Below, piece after piece: positions 1-9,254 of a stretch of DNA of 64,000 nt; within the stretch, counting starts at the first letter, position 1; every line of letters starts with the position of its first letter. The position numbers and the translations under genes were made by a program. The DNA lies in contig CAVVHP010000006.1 of the NCBI GenBank assembly GCA_963748105.1, forward strand, positions 1 to 64,000, in the 5' to 3' direction. The stretch is from JAKAGZ01 sp963748105. Lineage in GTDB: Bacteria; Bacteroidota; Ignavibacteria; Ignavibacteriales; Ignavibacteriaceae. The notes beneath the pieces were generated by a model. The model was not told the origin of the DNA and ran no database searches. It was given only the letters and a program-made list of their open reading frames with translations.

Positions 1-340
1 ATTTATCAGGAATAACAGGATCGAAAGATTCAAAAACGTTCAGTTCAGTTAACAGTGTATCGCGCACATTCAGGTCATAATGATATTTACCTGACCAGCG
101 GAAAGTTTTTCCTCCTTCAACAACCTGTAGACCTTCAAGATCTATGTTGTGATCTTCAAGAAGATTGATATATTTTTTCGGAAAATCATCTCCAACCACG
201 CCAACCATGTATGTTGGACCGGTAAAATAGCTTGAAGATAAAGAGATGTAAACTGCTGAGCCGCCAAGTGCATTTTCCACCTTGTCAAAAGGTGTTTCTA
301 CAGTATCAAGACCCAGCGACCCTACTACAAGTAAACCCAA
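1..340 (-). CDS. PfkB-family sugar/nucleoside kinase, 5' part only
   Basis: The first 113 codons of a PfkB (ribokinase-like) carbohydrate or nucleoside kinase; the rest lies beyond the left edge. Visible are the N-terminal strand LLVVGSLGLD, the substrate-side motif GGSA (about residues 26-29) and GVVGDD (about 47-52), all in the positions usual for this family. The catalytic DTxGAGD motif would be in the missing C-terminal half, so the substrate cannot be named. No ATG fits; the reading frame starts best at TTG (338-340), which has GGAGAG about 6 nt upstream. The gene is the last of a same-strand run after the NUDIX gene (55 nt gap). Confidence 0.8.
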   Translation of the reverse strand, partial: MGLLVVGSLGLDTVETPFDKVENALGGSAVYISLSSSYFTGPTYMVGVVGDDFPKKYINLLEDHNIDLEGLQVVEGGKTFRWSGKYHYDLNVRDTLLTELNVFESFDPVIPDK

Positions 341-395
341 AATTCTCTCCTGTTTAACTGATAGATTTGAATTTTAAAAATAAGTAAAATGATAT

Positions 396-857
396 TTAAA
401 GCATAATTTCGACGAATTCCAGGAAACTAATTTCCTTAGTGACGTACTCTGTAATTACATCAACAGATTTTCTCTGTCCCGGCCACGCCAGCAGTTTTTT
501 GGCCTCTTCAGGCTTAGCCCACCGATAATCAGAGTGTTCCCGGCTGATTGAAACGGTAGTATTTTCAGGCACTTTTGCAGCAAAAACCGGAAGTATTGAG
601 ATATAATCTCTCTCTGGCGAATAAAATGAATTTACATTCGGAGCCACCCAGAATTTCTCCGGAATCAGCCCGGTTTCCTCTTTGATTTCTCTGAGAGCAG
701 TTTTAAACGCTGGTTCATTCTCATCAATTTTTCCCGAAACCATCTGCCATAAGCCGGGATAAATTTGTTCTTCTGATCTTTTTAACAAAAGAAATTCTAT
801 CACATTACCCTTTTCCCTGAAAATGTGGGCTTCAATTAAATTTGATTTTATTTCCAT
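396..857 (-). CDS. NUDIX hydrolase
   Basis: A 153-residue NUDIX pyrophosphohydrolase. The full Nudix box (G-x5-E-x7-REUxEExGU) is seen at about residues 42-64, containing REIKEETGL, which supplies the metal-binding glutamates. Family members cleave nucleoside diphosphates linked to another group. The short single-domain form and the ending resemble dihydroneopterin-triphosphate or dATP pyrophosphatases, but the substrate is not settled by sequence. The gene starts 10 nt after the stop of the large exported-protein gene on the same strand, so the two are probably co-transcribed although unrelated in function. Confidence 0.85.
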   Translation of the reverse strand: MEIKSNLIEAHIFREKGNVIEFLLLKRSEEQIYPGLWQMVSGKIDENEPAFKTALREIKEETGLIPEKFWVAPNVNSFYSPERDYISILPVFAAKVPENTTVSISREHSDYRWAKPEEAKKLLAWPGQRKSVDVITEYVTKEISFLEFVEIML

Positions 858-867
858 ATTATTTGTC

Positions 868-3800
868 CTAAAAATATGCTCTGAATTCTGCGGTCATCGT
901 ATGAATAACTTTTCCGCTTCCCTGCCATCTACCATTATATCCAAGAGTCGATTGTAAGTTAGCACCAATTCTGTAATCGAAATTTACTCTCCAGTAATAA
1001 TTTTTACCAACAAAATTTCCCTCAGTAATTTCGAAAGGTAATACATTGCCGTTATCGTTTCCGTTCAGTTCATCTCTCTGTATTTCAACTCTTAGCCTGC
1101 CTGAACCGGCAAATGAAAGATTCATTCTCAATAATTCTGAATTAAGATCCAGAACAGTTGGCACAACCGGAAAATCATCAGTGCTCCGGCCAACTTTAAT
1201 TGCAAAACCTACTTCAACATTATTTTGTGGCCTGTATGAAAATTCTGTTTTAACCGAATTACTTGTTACAAGCCTTCGCCTGTTCGAAGCTGACAGCGGA
1301 TTTGTTGTAAGGTTATCATTTTTATTTATAAAATCAGTCTGGTTCGAAATTTCCGGTACTAATCTTATTCTAAGTCTTACACTTCTTTCACGATTGTAAG
1401 TTCTAACAGGTCCATCATTAAACTGGTTAAGACTTTTGGTTTGCGAAAACCTGAAACGAAGTGAAAAATCGTTGCTGTTTTCAAAAAGGAAGAGATCCTG
1501 TTGAATATAATTTGAACCGCTTATGGTTTTCTGTTCGTTTTGAAAATCAGAGAAATGTAAAAAATATATTTTTTTGAAATCCTCTTCCCTGCTGTTTTCT
1601 TCAACCCGCCAGAATGTTTCTGTCGATATCGGCGCTAATATTTTACCTATTAGAGATTCCTTTTCAAAAATTTCCCCGAAGTTTATCCGCCAGTTTGTAC
1701 TTGTTTTTAGATTGATCACCGGGAATAACTGTTCAGTGGGAACTGTAATTTCTATATAATCCCCTTCATACAGAGTAGGAGCAAATTCATTTTCGTCCGC
1801 TATACCGTTGTGATTAAGATCTCCCAGATATTTGTAATTTCCTGTCCCCGCCTGTACCCTTACAAACACTTTCTGCAATTTAGCTGACTTTTGCGTTGAA
1901 ACTTCATAATAAATATTTCCGTTCAGAACCGGGTCCCATAATCTCAGGTTTGTCCTGGAACGAATTAAAATTGTTTCATTATTCAGGTATCCCTGTTTTT
2001 TAAAAGTTTGCGTGTAATTTTTATTACGCAGCGTTATACTTAATGTTGAGTTTACAGATCTGCTTCCATCATATGTAACATCAATTGATTTTGTTTCGGA
2101 CCATGCCTGTTTAAGCATTATTCCGTTTAAGGGGAGGTAATCATTACGTAGTGAATATTTCAAAGATATATTAAACCCGCTTAACCCGACTACAGACACA
2201 AACGGGCTGATCTCATAATATTTTAGACTGCTTGAGAGCAAAGAATCAGCTGATAAGTTATTTTCTTCTTTATTTTCAGCGAGAAAATCCAAACCGGGTT
2301 TGAACTTGCCGATATAGTAGTAAGCATTTCCGTTTTGTCGTATCCAGTTACTTTTTATTGCTGAATTCCGTGAATAGACATAATCGAAATTATAATTGAG
2401 TCCGTAAGTTTTGTTGTCAGTCCACTCCAGAGTATTATTATACCTGTTTGATTTAAATTGCTCTCCTCGACTCAAAAATCCGAACGAAGAATTTATTTTC
2501 ATATTTTCAACCGGCTGGTAATCGAGTTTCAATTCCCGCAGGTGTTCGTCTACACTTTGATTCTGATCAGTAATATTGTAATACCTGTCAAACTCAACCT
2601 GGTTAAATCGATCAAGAGTTGTAAAGCGGCTTTGAATAAACCTGTCTTTGTAGGAAAGTCCCGCATTTCCTAGGTTTAAACTGCCCAGAGAAATCTTCTG
2701 CGGATTAATCTGTAGATTTAGATTTGTGGCAGCTCCAAAATTATCGTTGTTATCTTTTGTTGAAAACCTGTTTTTGTCCCATAAACTTCCGGCAAATTCA
2801 AAACTGATGCTTATATCATCATTCGGAGTGAAATCAAGGACAAGATTTCCAAATTGCTTTAACTCCGGCAAAGGCAGAAAAATAACCGGTGAGTAGTTTC
2901 CCTGCCCGATGCCTACCCACGTATAATTTCCGAGGCTTTCTTTTGAATAGTCGCCGTTTCCTACTCCTACAAAACTAAATGAAACATTGTAAAGAGCTGT
3001 GGAATCGCCGGGATTATATTTATAATAAGTATAATTATTTCCGTTGATCAGTGTATCAACTTTAATATAAATTCCCTGGATTTTCCCGGTTGCTGAATCG
3101 GGAGGAGCTATTGATACACCGCTTTTTGTTGCTTTGTTTCTGTCGTCTCCCGCATTCTTCAAAATATTTATATCTGATTGAGAAAGTGAAATATCTATCG
3201 GTGCATTTTCGTCATCGCCTTCTCTCATATACTGAAATTTTATGCCGAATTTATCATTGAACAATCTCGACTCAACACCGGCGGCTAAAAAATTTCTCTG
3301 GTATCGCCTGTCAGTGTATTCAAAATCTACTGAGATTCTGCTGGCTGATGTGATTAACCTATTCGGTGTAAAAGTTATTTCCGCATTGGAATATTCAATC
3401 ACATAATCATTTCTTTCTCCCCTTTTCATTTCAACGCCGTCAACGTAAACTTTTTCAGTACCCGCTATAATTATAATATCCGGTTCACCGTTTTTCCCGG
3501 ATAACCTGTACGGGCCCTGGACTCCATCCTGGCCTAAAAATTTATTTGTGTTAAACTGTCCTTTAGAACTTGCGAGAGAAAAATACGCTCTTTGATCTGC
3601 GTAATTATATTCTCCCATCAGTCCCTGCAATTTCCTGTTTATCACACCGAATTCGCCAATCCGTTTATCGAGATAATAATCACCGAAAGTTCCGGTAGCA
3701 CGCGGATGTTTTATCTGGATGAATACTTTGTCCAGTTCATCCAGTTTTTCCGTGTTGCCTTCGGGTTGAATGGGAGCATTTTCATCCGTCAATGCGGCAA

Positions 3801-4350
3801 CAAGTTCAATTTCATCGGAAAGTCTGCCGGAAAGCTGAAGCCTGAATCCACTGTTTAATGAAAAATCTTTATTTGTGCCGATTGTAAATCCGCGCACCAG
3901 TGTTCCGCTTCTTTCAATTCCGCTGCCGAAAATAGATTCAGCCGTGAACTTTTCGCTTTCTTTTTTAACAACTTGTATCGTGTCCTTCCTTTCCTCATCG
4001 TAGCGGGTAACCAGAGATCTTAATTTGTATTCTTTTTTTAGCGAAAGACGAATTGTCTGGTAGGAAATTATTAAAGTATCAAAAGCCGAATATTTTAATA
4101 AATCAGAAAGAGAGAACTCCCCTTTTGAATAAGATATTTCATAATCATTTTTTGATAAATGTTTTCCCGCAAGAGTAATGTTTTCAGAAAATGGGATAAT
4201 TGAGATAGCTGAAATATTATAATTATTGTTGAAATTAATTGACAGTGTGTCCGAAACATTTTCCAGGTAATACTTCGATTGTGCAGAAACTCCGATCTGC
4301 AGACAGAACAAAGCTAAAATTATAAATGAGATTTTTGTTTTGAAATTCAA
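868..4350 (-). CDS. Very large exported, probably outer-membrane protein, function unknown
   Basis: A 1160-residue protein with an N-terminal signal peptide (basic start, hydrophobic core to about residue 22, then SAQS). The body is almost all alternating polar/aromatic strands with no hydrophobic helix, which suggests a beta-rich surface or outer-membrane barrel protein. About residues 295-330 contain a VYVDG...RG...DY.IEY...ITF pattern that I associate with large surface proteins of this phylum. Near residue 845 is an EF-hand-like calcium loop (DLNHNGIADENE). The start appears to be TTG at 4350, since no ATG precedes the signal peptide. Similarity to a SprA-type or TonB-dependent barrel is possible but I cannot identify the family. 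No type IX sorting tail is present; the protein ends in a short aromatic strand (FRAYF), as barrels often do. Confidence 0.6.
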   Translation of the reverse strand: MNFKTKISFIILALFCLQIGVSAQSKYYLENVSDTLSINFNNNYNISAISIIPFSENITLAGKHLSKNDYEISYSKGEFSLSDLLKYSAFDTLIISYQTIRLSLKKEYKLRSLVTRYDEERKDTIQVVKKESEKFTAESIFGSGIERSGTLVRGFTIGTNKDFSLNSGFRLQLSGRLSDEIELVAALTDENAPIQPEGNTEKLDELDKVFIQIKHPRATGTFGDYYLDKRIGEFGVINRKLQGLMGEYNYADQRAYFSLASSKGQFNTNKFLGQDGVQGPYRLSGKNGEPDIIIIAGTEKVYVDGVEMKRGERNDYVIEYSNAEITFTPNRLITSASRISVDFEYTDRRYQRNFLAAGVESRLFNDKFGIKFQYMREGDDENAPIDISLSQSDINILKNAGDDRNKATKSGVSIAPPDSATGKIQGIYIKVDTLINGNNYTYYKYNPGDSTALYNVSFSFVGVGNGDYSKESLGNYTWVGIGQGNYSPVIFLPLPELKQFGNLVLDFTPNDDISISFEFAGSLWDKNRFSTKDNNDNFGAATNLNLQINPQKISLGSLNLGNAGLSYKDRFIQSRFTTLDRFNQVEFDRYYNITDQNQSVDEHLRELKLDYQPVENMKINSSFGFLSRGEQFKSNRYNNTLEWTDNKTYGLNYNFDYVYSRNSAIKSNWIRQNGNAYYYIGKFKPGLDFLAENKEENNLSADSLLSSSLKYYEISPFVSVVGLSGFNISLKYSLRNDYLPLNGIMLKQAWSETKSIDVTYDGSRSVNSTLSITLRNKNYTQTFKKQGYLNNETILIRSRTNLRLWDPVLNGNIYYEVSTQKSAKLQKVFVRVQAGTGNYKYLGDLNHNGIADENEFAPTLYEGDYIEITVPTEQLFPVINLKTSTNWRINFGEIFEKESLIGKILAPISTETFWRVEENSREEDFKKIYFLHFSDFQNEQKTISGSNYIQQDLFLFENSNDFSLRFRFSQTKSLNQFNDGPVRTYNRERSVRLRIRLVPEISNQTDFINKNDNLTTNPLSASNRRRLVTSNSVKTEFSYRPQNNVEVGFAIKVGRSTDDFPVVPTVLDLNSELLRMNLSFAGSGRLRVEIQRDELNGNDNGNVLPFEITEGNFVGKNYYWRVNFDYRIGANLQSTLGYNGRWQGSGKVIHTMTAEFRAYF

Positions 4351-4540
4351 ACGCCGCCGGTTATATATTTTTACATTGCTTTGAGTAGAAATCCTGATTC
4401 CGGATAATATTTCATATCATAAAGATAATATCTAAAAATTCGGAATTTGCCTAAAATCTACAGAATTTTTATATAGAAAATCGTGCTAATTTTGTTATTT
4501 TTGAATGACAAATTTAAGCCTAAAACTTTAGAAAGTTTAT

Positions 4541-4861
4541 ATGATCAAGAAAATACGGGAGGCGGCAAAAAAGAGAATTCTCTATTCCCCGCATGCTCTT
4601 ACACAGTCTACCAGCCCCGAGAGAATGATTGGTCCCGCAGAACTAAGAAGCACAATTGAAAACGGGGAAATTATTGAAGACTATCCCTACGATGACCGTG
4701 GACATACTGTTTTAATTTCGGGTAAGAGTTCGGGCGAACGTGTTGTTCACGTTGTATGCGTACCAACTGATTTTTACCTAATGATTATTACAGCGTACAT
4801 TCCTTCTGATGACAAATGGAGTTCCGATTTCAGAAACCGGGAGGATATATGGTCTGCATAA
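4541..4861 (+). CDS. DUF4258 domain protein (putative toxin of a type II pair)
   Basis: A 106-residue protein of the DUF4258 family, small RelE/BrnT-like basic proteins usually encoded just before a zinc-finger partner. Seen here: a conserved start (AKKRILYSPHALTQ), a GEIIEDYPYDDRGHTVLISG segment, and a C-terminal VVHVVCVPTDFYLMIITAY strand pair. Families of this fold are commonly mRNA interferases, but catalytic activity is not shown by the sequence. The next gene, a YgiT-type zinc finger, overlaps its end by 13 nt, so the two are translationally coupled. The unit stands alone between two minus-strand operons. Confidence 0.75.
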   Translation: MIKKIREAAKKRILYSPHALTQSTSPERMIGPAELRSTIENGEIIEDYPYDDRGHTVLISGKSSGERVVHVVCVPTDFYLMIITAYIPSDDKWSSDFRNREDIWSA

Positions 4862-5085
4862 AATGTTATAATGATACGGAAAGAAAATTCACGCCCTTCA
4901 CAATAAAACGCGCTGGTTATGGGTTAACATTTAAGGAAGTGCCCGCGTGGATTTGCCCCGTCTGTGAATACACTTACTTTGAAGAATCTGATGTGGAAAT
5001 TCTACACACCACTATTAAAACACTCGATGAAAATTCCCGGAAATTAAAAGATGCCATTGTTTACTGGCCTGAAACTTTAAAGTAG
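4849..5085 (+). CDS. YgiT-type zinc-finger protein (putative antitoxin)
   Basis: A 78-residue protein with two CxxC pairs (CIKC and CPVC), the YgiT/MqsA N-terminal zinc finger. The start is chosen at ATG 4849 because GGGAGG lies 4-5 nt upstream; an ATG 33 nt earlier lacks a ribosome site. It overlaps the DUF4258 gene by 13 nt. Full-length MqsA also has a DNA-binding helix-turn-helix domain; this protein ends after the zinc finger and a short helix, so self-repression of the operon by this protein is doubtful. The partner relation is inferred from gene order and the known co-occurrence of the two families. Confidence 0.75.
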   Translation: MVCIKCYNDTERKFTPFTIKRAGYGLTFKEVPAWICPVCEYTYFEESDVEILHTTIKTLDENSRKLKDAIVYWPETLK

Positions 5086-5179
5086 AATGGTTTAAAATTT
5101 TATACTAACGAGACAAAAAAATCCATGTAAATACTTTTGAGTCCCTGCGGGGAAACATAATAATTTATAGATTTATTTT

Positions 5180-6412
5180 TTATTCGTGTCTAAGCGCTTC
5201 AATCGGGTCCATATTTGCAGCTTTGTAAGCGGGATATGTACCGAAGACAACTCCAACAAAAACACAGAGCCCCAGGCCGATTGCAACCCAGTCATAAGGT
5301 ATTGCAGATTTGGCTTTTAGAAAACTTCCCGCAAAATTGCCTATTCCTACGCCGAGCAAAATACCAATTACACCACCGACAAGACAAAGCGCAATTGCCT
5401 CAATCAGGAACTGTGTGAGAATATTTTTCCGTTTTGCCCCTACGGCTTTTCTAATTCCAATTTCCCTGGTTCTTTCTGTAACCGAGACGAGCATAATATT
5501 CATAATTCCAACACCAGCTGCAAGCAGTGCAATAATTGAAACAACCAGCGCGCCAATTTTAATTCCGCCGGTAATATTATTAATCTGTCCAATTAAAGAT
5601 TCGTTGCTAAAAATTTCAAAATCGTTATCCTCACCGGGAGCAACTTTTCTTATTGTTCTTAAATAACCAATTGTCTCTTCAATTAATCTGGAATAATCCT
5701 CTTTGCTCTTTGCCATAACCATTATGTTTACGCTTGTATGGTACTTTCCGTAAAAAGACTGGAAAGTTGTAATTGGCATAACGACAAGATTATCCTGACT
5801 GTCTCCGAACATTGCCGGCCTTGGTTCCAGCACACCAATAACTCTTAACGGATGTCCGTCAACTTTTACAGTTTGTCCAACAGGATTTATACTAGGGAAA
5901 AGTTTATCAACCACGTCTTTTCCCAGCACACAAACGTACCCGGAATTTTCTACATCATTAGGCCTTAACCCTCTACCGTATGCGGGGATCCAGTTGTTGG
6001 TTTTTAAACCTCCAACTGTTTCCCCATACACTCTTATATTCGGATTGGTTTCAACATTTCCGTATTTAACAACTTTTCCGCCGTGCCTTTGTTCAGCGGC
6101 AACTTCTTCGGCTCCCTTTAGCAAATCTTTCAATCTATTGTACTGTTCCAATGTTATATCCTGCCTGTTCCTATATTTATGCCTGTCACGATGACCGCCC
6201 ACTCTGAATGCAGGATATTTTTGAACCTGGAAAGTATCTTGCGCAAGATCAGACAAACCGCCTTCTATACTTGCCTGAAGCATAGTGATAATGGTCATAA
6301 TAACAATAATAGAAAATATACCGACTACTACACCCAACACAGTTAATAGTGTTCTTAGCCTGTTCCCTTTAATTGATTGGAAAGATATCTGAAGAATTTC
6401 GAATAGTTTCAT
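5180..6412 (-). CDS. MacB/FtsX-type ABC transporter permease (paralogue 4)
   Basis: A 410-residue permease with the MacB layout: one N-terminal membrane helix (about 20-42) starting with the GNRLRTLLTVLGVVVGI motif, a periplasmic MacB_PCD domain (about 45-260), then an FtsX domain with three helices (about 280-400) including the conserved MLVSVTERTREIGIRKAVGA coupling segment. It ends in PIEALRHE. No ATPase domain is fused, so it must use the separate ATPase encoded at 10.5-11.3 kb. It is very similar to the permeases at 6640-7872 and 8019-9254, which points to tandem duplication. It is the last gene of the export operon and is separated from the previous permease by 227 nt holding a gene fossil. 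Confidence 0.9.
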   Translation of the reverse strand: MKLFEILQISFQSIKGNRLRTLLTVLGVVVGIFSIIVIMTIITMLQASIEGGLSDLAQDTFQVQKYPAFRVGGHRDRHKYRNRQDITLEQYNRLKDLLKGAEEVAAEQRHGGKVVKYGNVETNPNIRVYGETVGGLKTNNWIPAYGRGLRPNDVENSGYVCVLGKDVVDKLFPSINPVGQTVKVDGHPLRVIGVLEPRPAMFGDSQDNLVVMPITTFQSFYGKYHTSVNIMVMAKSKEDYSRLIEETIGYLRTIRKVAPGEDNDFEIFSNESLIGQINNITGGIKIGALVVSIIALLAAGVGIMNIMLVSVTERTREIGIRKAVGAKRKNILTQFLIEAIALCLVGGVIGILLGVGIGNFAGSFLKAKSAIPYDWVAIGLGLCVFVGVVFGTYPAYKAANMDPIEALRHE

Positions 6413-6554
6413 TTTACCGCCTGTATTATCCCTATGGTTTTCATATTAGCATTTAAAATAATAGAAATGTTTTCCACTTCAAACAAAAAAGTGATGAATA
6501 AATGTTAACCGGAGTTAGACAATAATAAACTATAAAAAGTTTAAACTTTATAAT

Positions 6555-6615
6555 TTATTCATACCTGAATGTTTCTATGGATCGAGATTTGCAACATTGT
6601 AAGCCTGGCAGGCCA
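6555..6615 (-). pseudogene. Fossil 3' end of another MacB-type permease gene
   Basis: On the minus strand this stretch translates as AYNVANLDP, then after a one-base deletion (between 6578 and 6579) as IETFRYE and stop. That is the C-terminal signature AYKAANLDPIEALRYE shared by all neighbouring permeases. The rest of this gene copy is gone. It sits exactly between two intact paralogues, as expected if unequal recombination between tandem copies removed most of a fifth permease. Too short and degraded to be expressed. Confidence 0.7.
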
Positions 6616-6639
6616 ATCATTATCTAAATAATAAAATCC

Positions 6640-7872
6640 CTATTCGTAATGCAGGGCTTCAATCGGATCAAGATTAGCCGCTTTGTAAGCCGGGTATGTG
6701 CCAAAAAGAACACCGACAAAGACACAGAGACCAAGGCCTATCGCAACCCAGTCATAAGGAATTGCCGTATCTGCATTAAGAAAAGTCCCAGCCATATTCC
6801 CAATACCAATTCCAAGAAAAATTCCGACAATTCCGCCAATTATACATAGGAAGATTGATTCAACCAGGAACTGGTAAAGAATATTTTTCTTTTTGGCACC
6901 AACCGCTTTTCTTATTCCAATTTCTCTTGTTCTTTCTGTAACTGAAACCAGCATAATATTCATTATGCCAACACCTGCAGCAAGTAAAGCTATTACTGAA
7001 ACTACCATTGCCCCGATCTTAACTCCGCTGGTAATATCAGCAATCTGGCCAATAAGGGACTCGTTGCTGAAAATTTCAAAATCGTTTTCTTTGCCTGGAG
7101 GAACTTTTCTTATTGTTCTCATATAACCAATTGTTGATTCAATCAGCCTGTCATAATCTTTATCGCTGTATGACATAATCGTAATATCCACGCTGCTGTT
7201 CTTACCACCATACATAGAATGAAAAGTTGAAATCGGGATGGCCAGGTAATTATCAAAACTCTGTCCGAAAAATTCCGGTCGTTTACCAAATGCGCCAATT
7301 ACGCGGAGGGGTTTACCGCTGACGGAAACTGTTAGTCCGACGGGGTCTATACTCGGGAAAAGTTTTTCAACAACATCCGGCCCCAACAAGCAGACATCAG
7401 CAGAATAATTAACATCGTTCTGATTAATCTCTCTACCACTATCTATAGTAAGGTTTGCTGTTCTCATTACACCTGCTGTAATTCCACTTATGTAAATATT
7501 CGGATTGGTTTCTTTGTTACCATATTTTACAACTATACCACCTCGCGCTTTATCTGCGCCCATATATTTTGCGTCTTTTAATAAATCCTGAAGTCTGTAA
7601 AATTCATCTAGAGTAATGTCCTTCCTATTCCTGTATTGTTGACGCGCATTATGTCCGCCTGTATTTATAGCCGGATATTTTTGAATCTGGAAGCTGTTTT
7701 TACTCAGGAAAGAAATTCCGTTATCGATTGTAGATTGTAGCATTGTGATAATTGTCATAATTACAATTATTGAAAAAATTCCAACCACTATGCCAAGCAT
7801 TGTAAGAAGCGTTCTGAGTTTATTTGATTTTATGGATTGAATGGACTGAGTTATAATTTCCAGGATATTCAT
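6640..7872 (-). CDS. MacB/FtsX-type ABC transporter permease (paralogue 3)
   Basis: A 410-residue MacB-type permease: N-terminal membrane helix (KLRTLLTMLGIVVGIFSI), extracytoplasmic MacB_PCD domain, then three C-terminal FtsX helices around SVTERTREIGIRKAVGA. It has the same length and nearly the same helix regions as the copies on either side; the extracytoplasmic domain (about 50-250) has diverged more than the helices. That would fit permeases that share one ATPase but contact different substrates or partners, though this is inference. The upstream gap of 146 nt contains a hairpin terminator, so expression of this gene may need its own promoter or read-through. Confidence 0.9.
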   Translation of the reverse strand: MNILEIITQSIQSIKSNKLRTLLTMLGIVVGIFSIIVIMTIITMLQSTIDNGISFLSKNSFQIQKYPAINTGGHNARQQYRNRKDITLDEFYRLQDLLKDAKYMGADKARGGIVVKYGNKETNPNIYISGITAGVMRTANLTIDSGREINQNDVNYSADVCLLGPDVVEKLFPSIDPVGLTVSVSGKPLRVIGAFGKRPEFFGQSFDNYLAIPISTFHSMYGGKNSSVDITIMSYSDKDYDRLIESTIGYMRTIRKVPPGKENDFEIFSNESLIGQIADITSGVKIGAMVVSVIALLAAGVGIMNIMLVSVTERTREIGIRKAVGAKKKNILYQFLVESIFLCIIGGIVGIFLGIGIGNMAGTFLNADTAIPYDWVAIGLGLCVFVGVLFGTYPAYKAANLDPIEALHYE

Positions 7873-7967
7873 AATTGCTGATCCCCTTTAAGATTATTAA
7901 CAGGAATAATCTATTTCCACAAATGATTTAATTCTATTAAATAAGATAATGAAGTATAAATAAAAAT

Positions 7968-7988
7968 ACCCGTCTAAAATTGACGGGC
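7968..7988 (-). terminator. Rho-independent terminator after permease paralogue 2
   Basis: Read on the minus strand, GCCCGTC pairs with GACGGGT around a 7-nt AT-rich loop and is followed by ATTTTTATTT. It lies about 30 nt after the stop codon of the permease at 8019-9254, which suggests that the core export operon can end here and that the two further permease genes are read less or separately. Confidence 0.6.
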
Positions 7989-8018
7989 ATTTATTTAATA
8001 ATTCCTTATCCCAATAAT

Positions 8019-9254
8019 TTATTCATATCTTAATGCTTCAATCGGATCGAGATTGGATGCTTTGTAAGCCGGGTATGTGCCGAATGCAATTCCGACAAAT
8101 ACGCATAAAGATAATCCTATTGCTACCCAATCATATGGAATGGCTGATTGAGCATTTAAAAAGCTTCCGGCGATATTTCCGATTCCCACACCGAGCATTA
8201 TTCCAATCATGCCGCCAAACAGGCAGAGCATTATCGCTTCAAAAAGAAACTGGTTCATAATATTAGATTTCTTTGCGCCAATTGCTTTTCTTATTCCTAT
8301 TTCCCGTGTTCTCTCGGTAACCGAAACGAGCATAATATTCATTATACCGATACCGGCAGCAAGCAATGCGATAATTGACACAACCATGGCACCAATTTTT
8401 ACACCCGATGTAATACCGTTTATCTGGTTCATTACTGTTTCATTGCTGAAAATTTCAAAGTCGTTATCTTTGCCCGGTTCATTCTTTCTGATAGTCCTAA
8501 GGTATCCAATAGCAGACTCAATAACATCGTTGTAATCTTCTTTGGATTTAGACATCACCATTATGTTTACACTGTAACTATACTTTCCATACATCGACTG
8601 GAAAGTAGTAATAGGAGTAATTACATAATTATCACGGCTGTTACCGAACATCTGGGGCTGTTTTTCAAGCACCCCAATTACTCTCATCGGCCGGCCGTCA
8701 ACTTTTACAGTCTGCCCGATTGGATTTATACTTGCAAATAATTTATCAACAACATCCTGCCCTATTATACAAACATTATTTGATCGATCAACGTCTGTCT
8801 GCATAAAGTCACGGCCATATTCAACATTCCAGTTATTTGTTTTTACACCGCCGAGTGTTTCACCGGCTAACTGAATATTAGGATTTGTTTCAATGTTGCC
8901 GTATTTAATAATAACTCCGCCATGCCATTGTTCAGCACCCATATAGAGCACTTTATCCTTCATATTCTCTTCGAGCCTGTAGTATTCTTCCAGTGTGAGA
9001 TCTTTCCTGTTTCTATATTTATTTCTCCAGCCGGGACCGCCACCGCCGTTTTGTGGATATTTCTGAATCTGGAAAGTATTTTTATTCAGCTGGGCAACAC
9101 CGTTTTCAATACTTTTCTGAAGCATGGTTATAATCGTCATAATTACGATTATAGAAAATATCCCCACCACAACTCCCAGAACTGTTAACATAGTTCTCAG
9201 TTTATTGTTTTGAATAGACTGAACCGACATTGAAAAAATCTGGCTTAATTTCAT
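8019..9254 (-). CDS. MacB/FtsX-type ABC transporter permease (paralogue 2)
   Basis: A 411-residue MacB-type permease with one N-terminal helix, a MacB_PCD extracytoplasmic domain and a three-helix FtsX domain (SVTERTREIGIRKAIGAK, final PIEALRYE). Its ATG overlaps the stop codon of the preceding permease by one base (TAATG), so the two are translationally coupled and probably made in matched amounts; the pair could form a heterodimer on the shared ATPase. It is closely related to the two copies downstream and only distantly to the copy upstream. Confidence 0.9.
   Translation of the reverse strand: MKLSQIFSMSVQSIQNNKLRTMLTVLGVVVGIFSIIVIMTIITMLQKSIENGVAQLNKNTFQIQKYPQNGGGGPGWRNKYRNRKDLTLEEYYRLEENMKDKVLYMGAEQWHGGVIIKYGNIETNPNIQLAGETLGGVKTNNWNVEYGRDFMQTDVDRSNNVCIIGQDVVDKLFASINPIGQTVKVDGRPMRVIGVLEKQPQMFGNSRDNYVITPITTFQSMYGKYSYSVNIMVMSKSKEDYNDVIESAIGYLRTIRKNEPGKDNDFEIFSNETVMNQINGITSGVKIGAMVVSIIALLAAGIGIMNIMLVSVTERTREIGIRKAIGAKKSNIMNQFLFEAIMLCLFGGMIGIMLGVGIGNIAGSFLNAQSAIPYDWVAIGLSLCVFVGIAFGTYPAYKASNLDPIEALRYE

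Noticed and set aside
6536..6549. Perfect 14-bp palindrome AAAGTTTAAACTTT in the permease gap
   Set aside because: Very AT-rich sequence in which such palindromes arise by chance; no second copy or T-tract links it to regulation.
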